From the NCBI GenBank assembly GCA_031216915.1, contig CM062297.1, forward strand, positions 831,125,337 through 831,189,336: 64,000 bases of DNA, given 5' to 3'. The stretch is from Pictodentalium vernedei (taxonomy: Eukaryota > Mollusca > Scaphopoda > Dentaliida > Dentaliidae). Within the stretch, counting starts at the first letter, position 1; each line of letters opens with the position of its first letter. A model generated the notes under the pieces. The model was given only the letters and a program-made list of their open reading frames with translations, was not told the DNA's origin and ran no database searches. This document shows, piece by piece, positions 21,405 to 33,655 of the stretch. The position numbers were made by a program, and so were the translations under genes.

Positions 21405-21781
21405 TTTATTTACTATTTATTTATTTATTTATTTATGTTTAAGGTCACATATTTATGCACAATGGCTAATCATGGCCGTGACAGTTTTACGGGTGGAGGA
21501 AGCCGGAGTACCCGGAGAGAACAACCGAGCAACGACGAGCAGCTGCCAGCTCCCCAACATCGTAACTCCGCTCTGCGGCACAGGCAGGGTTAGATTGGTT
21601 GAAGACATGCGTACCATCGACGGGCAGTACGCCCTAGTACACGGCGTCATCGTGCCACCACGCGGGCAATGGAGATGAAGTGTCTTGCCCAAGGACACAA
21701 CGCGGTTGCCGCAGATGGGATTTGAACCGAGGACCTCTCGGTTTGCAGCCTGCACCTCTACTAACTGAGCCACCGCGCTCC
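21405..21781 (-). repeat. SINE family 1, complete copy with target duplication
   Basis: 377-bp tRNA-derived SINE on the - strand. Its head (near 21781-21700) has A-box TGGCTCAGTTAGTAGAGG and B-box GGTTCAAATCC; the body includes the CCGGAGTACCCGGAGAGA block; the tail is TTTA repeats. Flanked by a 13-bp duplication, CTGAATGCGCTCA (21392-21404) and CTGAATGCACTCA (21782-21794). Confidence 0.85.
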
Positions 21782-22144
21782 CTGAATGCACTCAATACTT
21801 CCGTTTTACAAAATAGTTCTCAAAACAAACGGTCTTGTTGACATGTAATAAACAGACTGCAACAAAACCGTCATTAGTAATTTAATTGTCAACAATAAGA
21901 GAAGCAAATCCAAACAAGGGATTTGCAATTTCTACATTTTATAAAATTTAATCCGAGTCGCTGTCGGACACAATGATGCGCCTACGTTTCTGAGCGGGTT
22001 GGGCTGATGATGTTTCTGGGTTATGAATGTGTATTTCAAAGTGCCCACCATAAATGATTCCTGTGAACATATTCTGTAGTCTACCCGCAAATTGTGTGTT
22101 TCGATCAATGGAATTTTGTGTTAGAAATTGACTGGTTTTAATAA

Positions 22145-23520
22145 ACTACATCTGTGTCCATGAATTTAGGATATTGAGACCTATTTTCAGTTTGAAGATT
22201 GGAGTTAGATAACACACGAGAAATTTGTTTGTGTTGCTGTTCATTGATATGGCTGTAATCGTTAATTGACTGGATATTCTTGTGCCCTGTGATTTGCTTA
22301 ATCTGGTGAGCAGGGATGTTATTTTCACTAAGTTTCTGAACAACTTTGCGAGCACTGTGATTTGTAAGTTTCTTTTCCGGTGACAGACCAGCTGCTTTTG
22401 TCATGCGCTTCATGATGGAGGTAAGTTTATTTATTCCAATCGGCAGTCTTTTAAACCACTGATCACCAACATTCATAATATCTTGTTTGGTATGTGTTGC
22501 TATATAAAAAGGGTCACTTTCGTCACTGTAACCGGAGGGCCTTAAAAGAAAGTACTGTTTTATAAATATTCACAGGACACCTTTCTGGTAAATCAAAGTT
22601 ACACCACATTCTGGGTGGCACACTTCGAACATCTCTCACATTGTCACCAGGGCGAGTTTTTGTTTGTCTTTCTATAAACTGTAAATATTCCTGGCCATTT
22701 GGGTCCTTGTGCAAACTAACATCCCCCCAACACATTTTACGGTGCTCATCTGAGCCCCTTAAACCAAAGTGAATATTGTTTAAAAACCACAAGGAGTTTA
22801 TTAAAGAGTCGGGTGTTGAAGAACCCAGTCGATCGCTTTGCCACAAAATGTCAATTTCATTGTCATTTATTGGCTCCGCCTTCATTTCCTGATTGCCCAA
22901 GCCACTTCGTTTCAGTTGTCGTTGTTTGGCCTTCAATATGTCTCTCACTTTCACAAATTCTACACTGCTAACTATTGTGTGGCCATAATTAAAACGCTTT
23001 AAATTTCTGTCAATATTGGAAATAAATCCACGCAAAGAGCTTGGTTCATATTCAGAGCCGTCAGATTTTCTGACTGACAGGACAAATTTGCATAAAATAA
23101 CACACAGTTCACTGGGCGGTATGTTGTGAATTTCACGATGCTCATTTATATCATTGCTTTGCGGAAAAAAATTCTTACTAACTTCATATCATAAAAGGTC
23201 TTGCTTAAAGTGTTTTTATTTGTTTCTTTTTCAACAAATCCATCTATATCTGCACCGCTGACATTAACAAAACGACGCTGTTGAGTAGCGTCCGTTTGCT
23301 TAGCAACGCCAACAGTTTCTTGGCAATCTAGCATCTGGTAACGTTCATCGTGTAATGGGCTCAAACGTTCTGCCGAGAGAGTCACTTCAAAGTCGATACC
23401 TATTATTTTCACAGTGTATAACAAGCCTTTTGTGGAATCAATGATCTTAACAATTGCCCCTTCTCCTTTTCCATCTATTTTCACAATTTCGTTCACTCGA
23501 TAGTTAAGTACACGCGACAT
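22145..23520 (-). pseudogene. KIAA1958-like / Crypton-type tyrosine recombinase
   Basis: The - strand begins at 23520 with MSRVLNYRVNEIVKIDGKGE, a compact beta-rich (SH3/Tudor-like?) N-terminal part, then changes frame near 23160. The catalytic region shows LRGSDEHRKMCWGD (first Arg, about 22770), a WGDVSLHKD strand, NHSARK (H-x-x-R, about 22350), ITGHKN and INDYSH with the nucleophilic Tyr near 22250. This R..HxxR..H..Y pattern and the wording match the KIAA1958/ZMYM/QRICH1-type domain derived from Crypton transposons. There are frameshifts between the three blocks (near 23160-23035 and 22520-22480), so it is probably broken, although all catalytic residues are visible. A host-domesticated copy is possible but unlikely given the frame breaks. 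Confidence 0.8.
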
Positions 23521-23786
23521 GTTTTGTTTGTAAACAATGGAGTGGTACAATATGAATATTATTTAGGTGATGAGGCTTAAAATTCAGCCAATGAAAATCC
23601 GTGCAGGTCATATTACACGTGTTCTCATATAGAAGAATATCAGATGGACTTTTTCATTGAACTTTACAATAGTCATGTGATAAAATTAAATATAAAATAT
23701 ATACACTTTTCATAACAATATTTCGACTAAAACGTAAAACAGGTAGTTGGATATACGTTGTGCTTAGCAAACTTTGAGTAGTATAT

Positions 23787-24830
23787 TTCTTTTATTCTTT
23801 GGGGGCGGCCAGAAACTATTATTTTTTAATCTAAAGATGGTGTCATAGTTTTACCTGCTCGTGTCTTGAGAAACAATTCATTTGACCTAAAATATTTTCA
23901 AAGAATTTATAAATAATGGTATATCAATCATTTCCATCCCACCTGTCTCGTATTTCTGCACTCTCATTCAATCATGCCCATTCCATATGAATTGATATAA
24001 AATATTCGTAAGTTCTTTAATAGAGTTGGTAGGGGGAGGGAGACTTAACAGACAGAGAGAACAATAGATTCAGCTACTGTATTTTTTCTAAAGCATTTAT
24101 TTTCCTTTTCGCCCAAGATGATAAAGTTTTCTTTATATCATTCATTTTGGATGATCAGTTTTTCCTCAGTCTTCGTTTCCAAATCAGCAAAATTCGATTT
24201 TTAAAATTCTGACGGATTTTCTGTACCATTTCAGTTTCCCCCTCACATACTTTTTCAGTACGGACTTTCTAGACACCAATCCATACAAAATAGTTTTGTT
24301 GTAATTATTTTTTTCCATGTATATACAATAATCACGATACTTAAACGTATTTCCAAAATCTAATTCCCGTGTTCGTTTATTTGTTTCAGTGTGTTTGCAA
24401 CCAGATTACAAGAAAATACAATAAATATTATTATGACAGTTTTTGCTTTTATTTATTCCACTTTCTTTATTGTGATAGATCATTCTTATCCGCGTGTCAT
24501 TGATGGTGGCACGGGGGATTTCGGTTATCTTTAATAGCAACTTGGCATAATACGAAAAAACAAAATAGTTGCTCTCATAATAATTTCGAGGTTTTTTTCA
24601 TTCTAAAGTTGTTTTACTGTGTGCCCTAAGAAGTGGAGAATGTTATACATTTACCCACATTGCATGTAACAGTCTGAACTTACGTAGGATCCGTGTGGGT
24701 TCATGGAGCCCGGAAAAATTATAAAAAACAGAAAAAAACCCTATAAGCGGCAGTAACATGGCGATCAACAAGTTACTTGAAAGACTGAAGGGAACAAATA
24801 AGAAATTGAAAGTAAATTAAGTTTTCCACA
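23787..24830. other. SLC16 intron 1, unassigned
   Basis: AT-rich, no gene or repeat family recognised. Confidence 0.4.
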
Positions 24831-24834
24831 GTAA

Positions 24835-25075
24835 CCCTTCACCCAACGAATTGGCCACATCCGCCCGCGTTATATGCAAATTCAGCAGCTGAAAAAATAC
24901 TATTTTTCAAAACATTTCAACAAATTCATATAATGTGACCCCTCTTTGGAACGAGCTCTCCGAGCTCGTTCCAATGACGGGTCACTTGATATGGTTTTGT
25001 TGAAACTTTTTGAACCATTTTAAAAAATGGTATTTAAAATAATAAATTTTGATACCTTCTGCATTGGGTGAAGGG
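24835..25075. mobile_element. TTAA-type MITE, family P, copy 2
   Basis: 241 bp, ends CCCTTCACCCAACG and its inverted partner TTGGGTGAAGGG; TTAA on the right (25076-25079), degenerate GTAA on the left (24831-24834). The central fold-back has the GGAACGAGCTC core and ATATAATGTGACCC-like arms, closest to copy 1. Confidence 0.75.
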
Positions 25076-25079
25076 TTAA

Positions 25080-26060
25080 ACAGTGAATGTCCATTTAGGT
25101 TACTACGATTAGTCGTACCTATATTTAAGGTATCTGCGTGGGGGGAGGGGGGTGCGGGGGATGCGGGGGATGTGGGGGGATTTAATCGGAAAATGGTTTG
25201 GAGCTTTGTAAAACTTCAGTGATCTGTGCCTGTGCGTGTTACTCAGCCAATGACAGAATATCATTTCCACTAGTGTGACAAATTGCGCTGCTTCGACCAT
25301 TAGGGAGGCACATGTAGTCACCGGTCACACAATAATTCTTATGTGAAGTGGCCTCCTCTATTGAGCTATTTAGATTTCGGTCATACTTCATGATCTAAAG
25401 CCGATATATTCTGTACTGAGGATTTCAAGCAAGATGGTTGGGGCAGCATACTACCGGTAGTTTGGTCAGAAAAAGGCTATGATCAGTCAGATTTGCTTTC
25501 CTCAATTCAAAGCCCATTCTCGCAAATGGACGACAAAAAAGATGATTGCCAAGAGTCACCTTGATGACAGTTACGCTTTTAGAACAAACATTTAGGGGTT
25601 ATATCGTATTTAATATCTCTCTCTGTTTTTGTATTTCTACATTTTTTTCACAAAACTTATGGTCTTTTGAAAATAATATTTTATGATACACATTCAAAAG
25701 GTGAAAATATTCTTGAAGATATAACTTGTCATTCCATCAATCAAAACATGAAGAGAACAAAAACACCTGATGTTACAGCTATGTCAGGTATTGAAATTAT
25801 TGCTGAATGTAGATCTCTGACTAGCAATATCCTTGTAGCATTGTACATTTTAGTGTAATTTCCAGAGGTTTTGGCGGAATTCGTTTCTCACCAAGAGAAT
25901 ATGTATTTCGATACATTAAGTCTGACAGATTCTTTGGTATTTAGAGGTGTTTGTGTAATTGATGAGTCCCTTGAAAATTCCTTTTCATATGCTCGTCCTA
26001 CAGAGTTGGAACGAAATCAGTTTTGAATATGAAACAAGTATAAGTATTATATTTTTGTAG
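25080..26060. other. SLC16 intron 1, 3' part
   Basis: No gene recognised. Contains a G-rich low-complexity stretch (25139-25180). Ends in ATTTTTGTAG, the acceptor of the next SLC16 exon. Confidence 0.45.
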
Positions 26061-26204
26061 GACCTTTGGTTAGTGTGTTGATGAGAGTATTCGGCAACAG
26101 GATTGTCGTAATCGCAGGTGGAATAATATCATCAGCTGGTGTTTTGTCAATGGTGTTTGCAGAAGATGTGACCTCACTTTGTGTGGTTTACGGTTTGATA
26201 GCGG
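26061..26204 (+). CDS. SLC16/MCT-like transporter, second coding exon
   Basis: 144 bp (48 codons, phase 1 at both ends), acceptor TTTTTGTAG before 26061 and donor GTAAGG at 26205. Encodes PLVSVLMRVFGNRIVVIAGG and SSAGVLSMVFAEDVTSLCVV, the loop after TM2, TM3 and the start of TM4. The R-x-F-G-N-R loop after TM2 is typical for major facilitators. Splicing to 58469 gives GLIAGFGFCMCF. Confidence 0.85.
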
Positions 26205-26634
26205 GTAAGGTTTTCATTCACACCATTTTTTTATGCGTGGCATATATTTAGCGATATCTTTATTTCAATTCGAAAGTTTCTCTTCATGTTATCGATGCAA
26301 CCTCACACACAATACTATATCTACACGACACCGCACTGGGAAACTATCATTTTCAGCACTTGGATTTAGTGATGACATGACAAACCTGAATCGGAATGGA
26401 TACAGGCTTTTGCAGTTAGTATATTTGATACTTGTTGACTGCTGACTCATTTACCATCAATTAATTAAGATTTTCGTAGACATAAACATGCATCAGTTCA
26501 TGTTTCAAGGAACGTGGTCCAACCTATATTGGATTTGTGCGAGATGTACCCGAAATGATGAGGTAAACCGAGTCCACAAAGTCTGGAATGGAGGTAAAGA
26601 ACACGCCGCTGCAACAACTACAACACAATTTTAG

Positions 26635-26867
26635 CCCTTTGAATAAGAGTCACCGCTTTTCCAGTCCAGGATCATGTTACATCATCATTTCATTAACTAT
26701 GATGGCTGCTATGTGAATGTGTTGGGTAGATCAATCAATATTTTCAACGTGCAGCCTTCGGGCTGCACGGTGAAAATATTAATTGACCTACCCCCAAACA
26801 ATGAATATGGACTCTTCCTATCGCTTCCATTGAACTGATTCGGAATATACCACAAGGGTTAAAAGGG
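26635..26867. mobile_element. TTAA-type MITE, family S, copy 1
   Basis: About 233 bp, begins CCCTTTGAATAAGAGTCACC after TTAG and ends AAAAGGG before TTAA (26868-26871). The centre holds an inverted repeat (CAACGTGCAGCC-TTCG-GGCTGCAC). Related copies at 41411, 52673 and 54752. Confidence 0.65.
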
Positions 26868-28088
26868 TTAAACCTTTTCCAGTGGGCATACTCTCCAACC
26901 ATTACCTGTGGGTAGGTATATAAATTTAAAAAGATCATCAGGACAGTTAGGTTTTCAGGTGTGCTGTATCGCACCTTGCTGAGGGTCTTCTCCAAGCAGT
27001 ATCGCAGTTATCGGTTTCGTCGACTCATGCGATATTGCTTGCTTGAAGATTCTCAATGAGATGCGATACATCATACTACAAAACGTCCCTGATCATTGTT
27101 AAGCATTACTGTCTTCGAGCAAGAGGGATATGTAGAATGTTTCTTACGGAGATCGTTTATTAAATATGAAGTAACACCACCTGTATTAATTGAATGATTG
27201 ATCTTGTTAGCAAAAACAATTTGGAATATTTCATTATTGCCTGGAGTTTAAATTTTAAATTTTATCGAAGTATTACTTCGAAAGTTGGAAATAGCACAGA
27301 CAAACGCTCCCAACTGAATCAAAACAGAACTAATTTGAGGAATGTGGAGCGGTGTAGTTAGTATATATCGAACATCCATCACATTATTTCTATCACTTAC
27401 GATATCGTGAATCCGGATGCTTCCCAAACCATTCCTCGGTTGCATGAGGATACAGCTGAGAACATAGCCGAGAGTGTTTCCATGTGTTACAGCGTGAGTT
27501 TGAACATTTAGAAGAAACACTGAAACTCAGACCTGGTTACGGATCCGAGCTTTCTGTTTGTTTTTACATTGTACTAAATTGCGGAGTAATGCTATGCTGA
27601 GGCTATGTTGCCACTGGTTTCCTTTTCCAAGTTCAATAATCTTTTGGACGACATTGATCTGCTAGGGAAGAATTGCTGTTTGATGTGTTAAAACGCTCAC
27701 ACCATTTTTATGTGTCAGGCTCATAAAAATTCTGTGTTTTTTTGCAACATTGGAATATTAAAGTATATATTGCCTATGTTTTACATATGTTATCATCTTC
27801 ACGTGTCAACCTCTCTTCGTTCTGTACCATTCCTGAAGGTTGGGTAATGAATTTGTTACATTCATATTATCACCACAGTGTGGGCCTACAGAAATTAAAA
27901 GACTTGATAAATTTATGTCTAAATAATGGAGCACCAAGGGTGCTGTAAATATTGTAAGAGGAACTATGTCTTTTGCGGAATCGGGAATCGGGGAAACAAA
28001 GTTATTAAACATAAATGGATGTCACGGTTTCCACAAATCCCCTGTCACTTGGATCCACAAGAACATTTGTTATGCCTCAAAGATAGTT
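26868..28088. other. SLC16 intron 2, unassigned
   Basis: No gene or known repeat recognised between the MITE and the LTR element. Confidence 0.4.
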
Positions 28089-28605
28089 TGTCCGATCAGT
28101 CGCCGTTTTTTGTACTGTCATGCAGACTACCTGTCAGTCTGCATGCAGTCCCTGGAATCTTTACATGCAATTAGTATTCTGCCACGTGCCTGTTAATTGA
28201 TGTTCAACCAGGTACATGTTATGATTTGGTGATAGATCAAACAATAATATCCCAGAACATTCTGCAGAGTGTTATTATATTTGCATCAACATATCCTACA
28301 ATATTACTGTTTGTTGACAATAGTGGCCTGCAAAGTTATGCCTAATATTGTCAACAGAACGTCTGGCGTCCACTCCTGTGTGGGAACTCAAAGTACTTCT
28401 GTATACTGATCGCCAGTTAATACGATTCCATGTAATTTAGCTTCCAAAAAATTGGTTAATAAAATCTGAGTCCAGTTCATCAAATGGACATTGTCTATGA
28501 ATTTTGTCATGACCCTATCATCTCACTTCAACACTTAAAATAGTTTTGAAGAGCTGTAGCTCTCCTCTCGAGTTTGATTAACCCGTGCAGGTGAACTTCG
28601 CAACA
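28089..28605 (-). repeat. 3' LTR of the retroelement
   Basis: Aligns along its length with 39696-40268 (shared AACATTCTGCAGA, GGCGTCCACTCCTGTGTGGG, CTATCATCTCACTTCAACAC), with about 10 percent divergence and a gap of roughly 55 bp. In element orientation it starts TGTTG. It contains a 12-bp-stem inverted repeat, TGTTGACAATA...TATTGTCAACA (28310-28355). The outer boundary is approximate; no target duplication was found. Confidence 0.8.
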
Positions 28606-28618
28606 TTTCTCCCCCACT
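28606..28618 (-). other. Polypurine tract
   Basis: On the - strand AGTGGGGGAGAAA directly precedes the TGTTG start of the 3' LTR, the position expected for the plus-strand primer of reverse transcription. Confidence 0.65.
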
Positions 28619-28817
28619 GAGTACACTGTTCAAAAAGTACAGAGGCAACACGAATTTTGTGGGCCTCGAGAGCTGTCTTCAGAAGAATGTACTGGGGTTG
28701 AGTTCTTTCCCACTCGAATGATTTTTGGTCATCCTAATGGTCGGAACTCAACTCCACGAATTCTTGATGGGCTACAGTAAACAAGATCGACTCTTGAATT
28801 TCGATACTGCAGAATGA

Positions 28818-29252
28818 TTAGATCTGGAAAACTTCATAATATCGGCCATGCCAGTACTCATCATCCCAGTACCTTTTAACCCGATCTAGAAAATTGGTAG
28901 TCACCTCTTGGCACTTTTTACCGACTGCCCACAGATTCTCAGAATCTGTTGCAAGGCATCCGGACACTTCAGATTCTGCAGACCCTGTAACATGCAAGTG
29001 GGGAAATTCATATTTATCATCTTTATTAACCAAATATCTAAGATATACCTCATACCTTCGTACTACAGTGGTAATACTTGCCTCCTCGAAGTATATCTCA
29101 TCCCAAAACCGAACTAACCATTGTTGTATATGACGTGTCCATAGTAATTCTGATGCATTTATTTTTCCTTTTAGGACATATTTTTTCTAGCCAAAGTAAT
29201 TATATTGTTCCTCATCAAAAGTTCTCCACTCAGGGATCCGTACAAGTGCCAT
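28818..29252 (-). pseudogene. Retroelement accessory ORF 1 (unknown), one internal stop
   Basis: A 144-codon frame on the - strand from an ATG at 29252 to a stop at 28818, interrupted by a single TAG at about codon 23. Otherwise it is a continuous, protein-like sequence rich in aromatic and acidic residues (for example WLVRFWDEIYFEEAS). It lies between the env-like region and the 3' LTR, where some retroviruses carry regulatory genes. No domain recognised. Confidence 0.4.
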
Positions 29253-29818
29253 TTTGTATCTTATTCAGTAAATCCATTAATAAACTCTAAATATAGAAAT
29301 GCCTGTAAGTTTTTAATTATAATAACTATTTAAATTTATATACCAGTGCACCTTTCTTCTTTGCCTACCCTCTCGTGGGTATATGAAATCCAAGTACCTT
29401 CCTTGACAGTCAAGCCACACACATACTACTTTTAGGGTTGTCTTATGTAGGGTTTCTTTGAGTACTTATCTAAACCCTGCAGGATCCCCTGCCTTTTGGA
29501 TTATTATAATTATTCTTCCACCTTTCACAAAATAAGAATTCAGAGGAATTTGTCATCAATTATTTATCCTAAAAGACAACTGTACATGCCCCTATTTCGA
29601 ATGGTTTTTACTCACAGTCTTCCAGTAATAATGGTATAGATGGTGGAAGAATACCGAGAGAAAAATATTACTAATGGCGATTTTATTGAGTGTCCTCCTC
29701 ATCTAAGGGACTTCCCCACTTACTAAAATATCTGTGGGCTCACCAGTTATCCACTCCAGGTTGCAATTGTAATCTGAAACTAGGACTGGTAAATTCTCCC
29801 ATCCCAATCCGTGTGTTG

Positions 29819-30269
29819 TCAACTATAAAGTAGTGTAAATATCAGTTCATTTTCAGAAGAAGAAGAACCTTCTACCTTCCGGTGATGTACAACTGAAGTG
29901 CGTAAGGTGGGCAAGAAGAATCTTTCACTATAATATTCATCATAATGTAATAGTAAGAATTTAATTTCTTCATAAGGAATACTTTTATTTCTCAAAGGGA
30001 AATATACACGGTAGACTCTATGTTCCATTGGCCATTTTACACGTTCAGGTATGTCTTCACCATGTACAAGACGTCGACAGGCATAAACTATCTGTTGGGA
30101 ATAGGCCGTTGCATCACAATGCTTTTGACCTAATACTGTTTTGATTTGTGCTCTTGTCAACTGACGGGAGAGCCATTAGATGATTGGGATTTATTTGTTG
30201 ACTTTCACTGATAACTCTTAATGTACTCAGTGCACGATTCTCAGAGTCACTATTCCCTGTCTCTGCCAT
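29819..30269 (-). pseudogene. Retroelement accessory ORF 2 (unknown), frameshifted
   Basis: ATG at 30269 followed by an acidic/serine-rich start (MAETGNSDSENRALS), then a frameshift near 30114-30160 into a frame that runs to 29819 (YACRRLVHGEDIPERVKWPM). About 145 residues in all. No known domain seen; position and acidic start resemble ORF 3. Confidence 0.35.
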
Positions 30270-30575
30270 ATTTACGGACTTATAAAATGAAGAAATACAA
30301 TAAAATACAATAAACAAATTGTATATAACCAAATAAGATATTTGTCAGTGTCACTTAATTCAATCCTTACAACATGGTCGCAGGAAATAACAGGGTTCTG
30401 TCTCTTAAGGGTTCAGTATTTACAACTCCCTTTCCTGAGATGGCATCCGATAAGTACAATAGATGGTGTTGGCTCCCATCCTAAAATTAAAAGTACAACC
30501 ATCATAGTCAGGATGAGTAACTCTATAAACAACGCATAACTGGTTATGTCTGCGATTTCCATCTGTTTGAACTCT

Positions 30576-31182
30576 TTAATCAAGGAACCTTCCCCATGGG
30601 TTGGTTCTTACAATGTGTCTTCTTCCAGATCGCATGTTTCTAGTTAAGTGAATTACTACTACTCGGTGGCTATAATAATGTCTCGCCATGTCAATTCCCA
30701 CTTCTGCGTGCACCAAATCAGGACAATTTAAAATAAGTAAAACTCGAGAACGACATTTAAACAAAATGGACAAGCACAATCATACCAATAAACTATTTCT
30801 CTTTCAAGTTCAACAGTGGCGAAAATATTATGAAAATCATAGTATACACATCCGAACCTGTCTGTGGACCTTAAAGTACGACGAGTCTTGAAATATCCCA
30901 GGTCATAGGTATTTGGTTGAACAACACTCTTTATAATTGAGGGTGTTCTACTAGTTTGTGGACAAACTGCAGGTGGAGGCACACCACAGTGCATATATTG
31001 ATAAGTGGCATATTCCCAAGGTAATGGGTACATAATATCCAAAAAGGGATTTTGAGAAATTCTTCCCAATCATTCTATAGATGTTCCTCCTCCTCGTCGG
31101 TTTGACCCCTACAATGATGTTCGGCTCCAACTGCTTCATTTTCATCACTATCTACTGTTTCACTTCTACTTGAGTCACTCAT
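30576..31182 (-). pseudogene. Retroelement accessory ORF 3 (unknown), several breaks
   Basis: ATG at 31182 with an acidic start (MSDSSRSETVDSDENEAVGA, then DEEEEH), then coding-like text scattered over frames down to 30576 (YPLPWEYATYQYMHCGVPPP; CACPFCLN with a possible metal-binding cysteine cluster; a basic, Arg-rich end near 30600). Degenerate; function unknown. Confidence 0.35.
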
Positions 31183-31619
31183 TGTACAACAACTGAAGAC
31201 ACAAGTAATATTGTTCAACGTTAAGTTGTTATTATTGTAAGTCAATATTTGTTAGAATATTGGATTCTCGAGCTATCAAGTTTGCAAGCACTTCTCCAGG
31301 GTTTGCATCATAGATTACTGATGGATACAATCGAGGTGGAGATGAAAACATTGTAGGTTTGTCCTGTCTCTCCTTTGTCATTCAGTCTTTGGTTAATTGT
31401 CACATAATTGTTACTTTTTCACCAGAAGATGGTGCTGTTGGCAATGAACTGTTTGTAGGTTGCCCCACAGTAGTATATATAGGATTGTTCTTCTCAGCAG
31501 CGTTAAATGCAACATTAGACATTCCACATACATCAGCAGAAAAATTAGTTTAATAATTCCTTTTATTTTTATATCTTAAGATTACGTTGCATAACTTGAT
31601 GTGGCCTTGTGCTCTAATA

Positions 31620-33650
31620 CATCATATAAGTAGGTAAATTTGCAGTTTAATTAATACAAATTCAACAAAATATGCCCATTTTGGTACCTCAAATGGTTTT
31701 ACCCAGGCCAACTGCATTTTATCGAATTCCTGTAATAGATCATTCATTCTTAATTCTTCTAGGTGTTGCAATGGCTTTGGAATTGCAAAATTTATGTTTA
31801 CTTTGATGAATGCATGTTGCCATATTTGATGTTGAGTCAATGAGAAATTGGACAAAACCGTCTTAGACACTAAACGATAGGTAATGCTATCTCGGCAATG
31901 AAAATAACTATTTAGTAACAGTTGACCACTAGTTGCAATACACAAAGGGTTCAGTTCTAGTATACCACTTGGTGGCATGATTCGGCATGGTTTAGGATTC
32001 TTGGACACATGATTGAAAACTGCAATGGAAAATCAGTAGTGATATACCACAAAGTCGTTATTCAATACGTGTTGCAAAATGTTAGTCAATATTCAATTTT
32101 ACAACAGTTGTAAACAATGTTAATACGCAACTAGAGGTGGTATTTGTCATTCTTACTGCTCCCACAAAAGGACAGAATAATTTCTCATCATCTACACATT
32201 TATCATGACCTAATTCCAGTATATATCACATTCTTTGTTTATCCACAATTAATGTGTTAGCTTCTAAGCAATATATAGCTAATAATTTGTTGACAGTTTT
32301 TGATGCTTTCTGGCTTACATTTACGAATGGGATGGGCAAAGCTTGCACCCTAAAAATCTCAAATTAAAAATTTGTATTAATCAACAGGATTTTTACTAGA
32401 ATAACTAACTTATCATCAACAAAAACAGTCACAGTTGTCAACAAATGATAGCATTGTCATAATTCTTTTTGAATTTTCAACAATTCTGGGTATGGTCATC
32501 AAACATGTCTTGAATACTCGTTAATACCAAAGTTAACAAAGTAGGACTGACGACTCTCGGTGATAATTTCTCATCTGCAAGCACATCCATGTGCTCATGC
32601 AGATCATCCATATACGTTTCTGCTGTTAATATCATTAATTCAACTTGATTCAGCACTGTTTCAAGCTGATGGAATGAACAAAAGAGATACTACTAACGAT
32701 AAATTTACCATAAATTCTTGATTCTCCTGTATGGCATGATATGTTAATTTAATTGAACTCAAACTTTGTTTTTGAACGTGTCGCATCATTGCTTGATTCA
32801 GTCACAATCAGCTTAAGTTTTCTTGCATCCCCTTTAAATCATATTCAGTGCCTGTTCCAAATAAGAAAGGACTGTTCCAAATAAGAAACTTAACCCTTCA
32901 CCTGTAAAATTTTCTGAACCTCGCTTATTTCAAGATGAGTGTGTATGCCCTTTTAGCTTGTGATAATCATCCAGGTTCCCTTTTACTCATTCAAAATGGT
33001 CATTTATAAACCTGACCTCCTGGTATAAATCCACTGTGATCGAATGTAATGCAAGATTAAAGGTACTGTTTCCAGTATTGTTTTCTTCAAATATTTTCAA
33101 GACGCCTTCATTAATATCTTGGTAAAAGTGATTCACCAATCATCCATTTATATCAAACCTTTGCATATAATGAATGAATGGCACCATTTAGCGCCATTTA
33201 TGCTACATACCTGATTGTCCAGTCACTGTTAACCATATAAATTTCTTTTACTTTTGTAAAGATGACATTGTTTCAGATTATTGTACTACCACTAACTGTT
33301 ATTATCAACAGACTTCCAAGTAAGTACCAGTTTAACATCTTGCTCCTACAATGAGAAAGAAGGCATGGCTTAGCATCACAAGTGATTCTCAATACTGAGA
33401 GTTCCAAATATACTCTTTCATGTCATGACCGGTCAGTAAAACGCAAGAAAAAAATTTCTATTTTCTAACATAGAAGAACCACCAAGTTGGTTAAACAGGT
33501 CAGCAAACAACTCTTCCATGTCACATTTTCTAGCAAACTATAAGTTAGTATAATTTTGTCTCTCATGACACACATCTTATCCTCCTCCATAATCCTATAG
33601 CATATTAAATCATGTCATCTTTATGTTTACTTCTGGGTACTCCAGGGTTT
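31620..33650 (-). pseudogene. Env-like glycoprotein region of the retroelement, decayed
   Basis: On the - strand, broken frames downstream of integrase include a glycine-rich, hydrophobic fusion-peptide-like start followed by a heptad-rich helix (about 32900-32700), a Cys-containing ectodomain end (CRIMPPSGILELNPLC near 31990-31930) and a C-terminal hydrophobic segment (31700-31620) that could be the membrane anchor. This organisation resembles the F-type envelope proteins of gypsy/errantivirus elements. Many stops; not functional. The call rests on layout and composition. Confidence 0.5.
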
Positions 33651-33655
33651 ATAAT

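Larger units (their letters stand above)
18776..23786. mobile_element. 5.0-kb TIR-bounded composite with Tc1 transposase and tyrosine recombinase
   Basis: The outer ends 18776-18881 and 23679-23786 are about 106-bp inverted repeats (TACTACTCAAARTTT ends, shared ATCCAACTACCTGTTTTACG and GTTATGAAAAGTGTATATAT), with TA dinucleotides outside, as expected for Tc1/mariner. Between them lie, left to right: a - strand Tc1-like transposase copy, a + strand copy of the same, a fold-back, a SINE and a - strand KIAA1958-like tyrosine recombinase gene. The left TIR runs directly into the 3' end of the - strand transposase copy, so the outer TIRs probably belong to a Tc1-like element into which other DNA was inserted. 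Co-mobility of the recombinase is inference. Confidence 0.6.

Noticed and set aside
21396..21593. Small protein (MANHGRDSFTGGG-like frame), repeated at 15389 and 37773
   Set aside because: The frame recurs only inside SINE copies and is antisense to the SINE's own transcription; no conserved start or domain.
21405..21781. tRNA gene
   Set aside because: A- and B-boxes are present, but the stretch belongs to a repeated SINE with tail and target duplications; no cloverleaf-complete tRNA was seen.
22145..23520. Domesticated host KIAA1958/QRICH1-type gene
   Set aside because: Frame breaks between the three blocks and location inside nested transposons favour a transposon gene.
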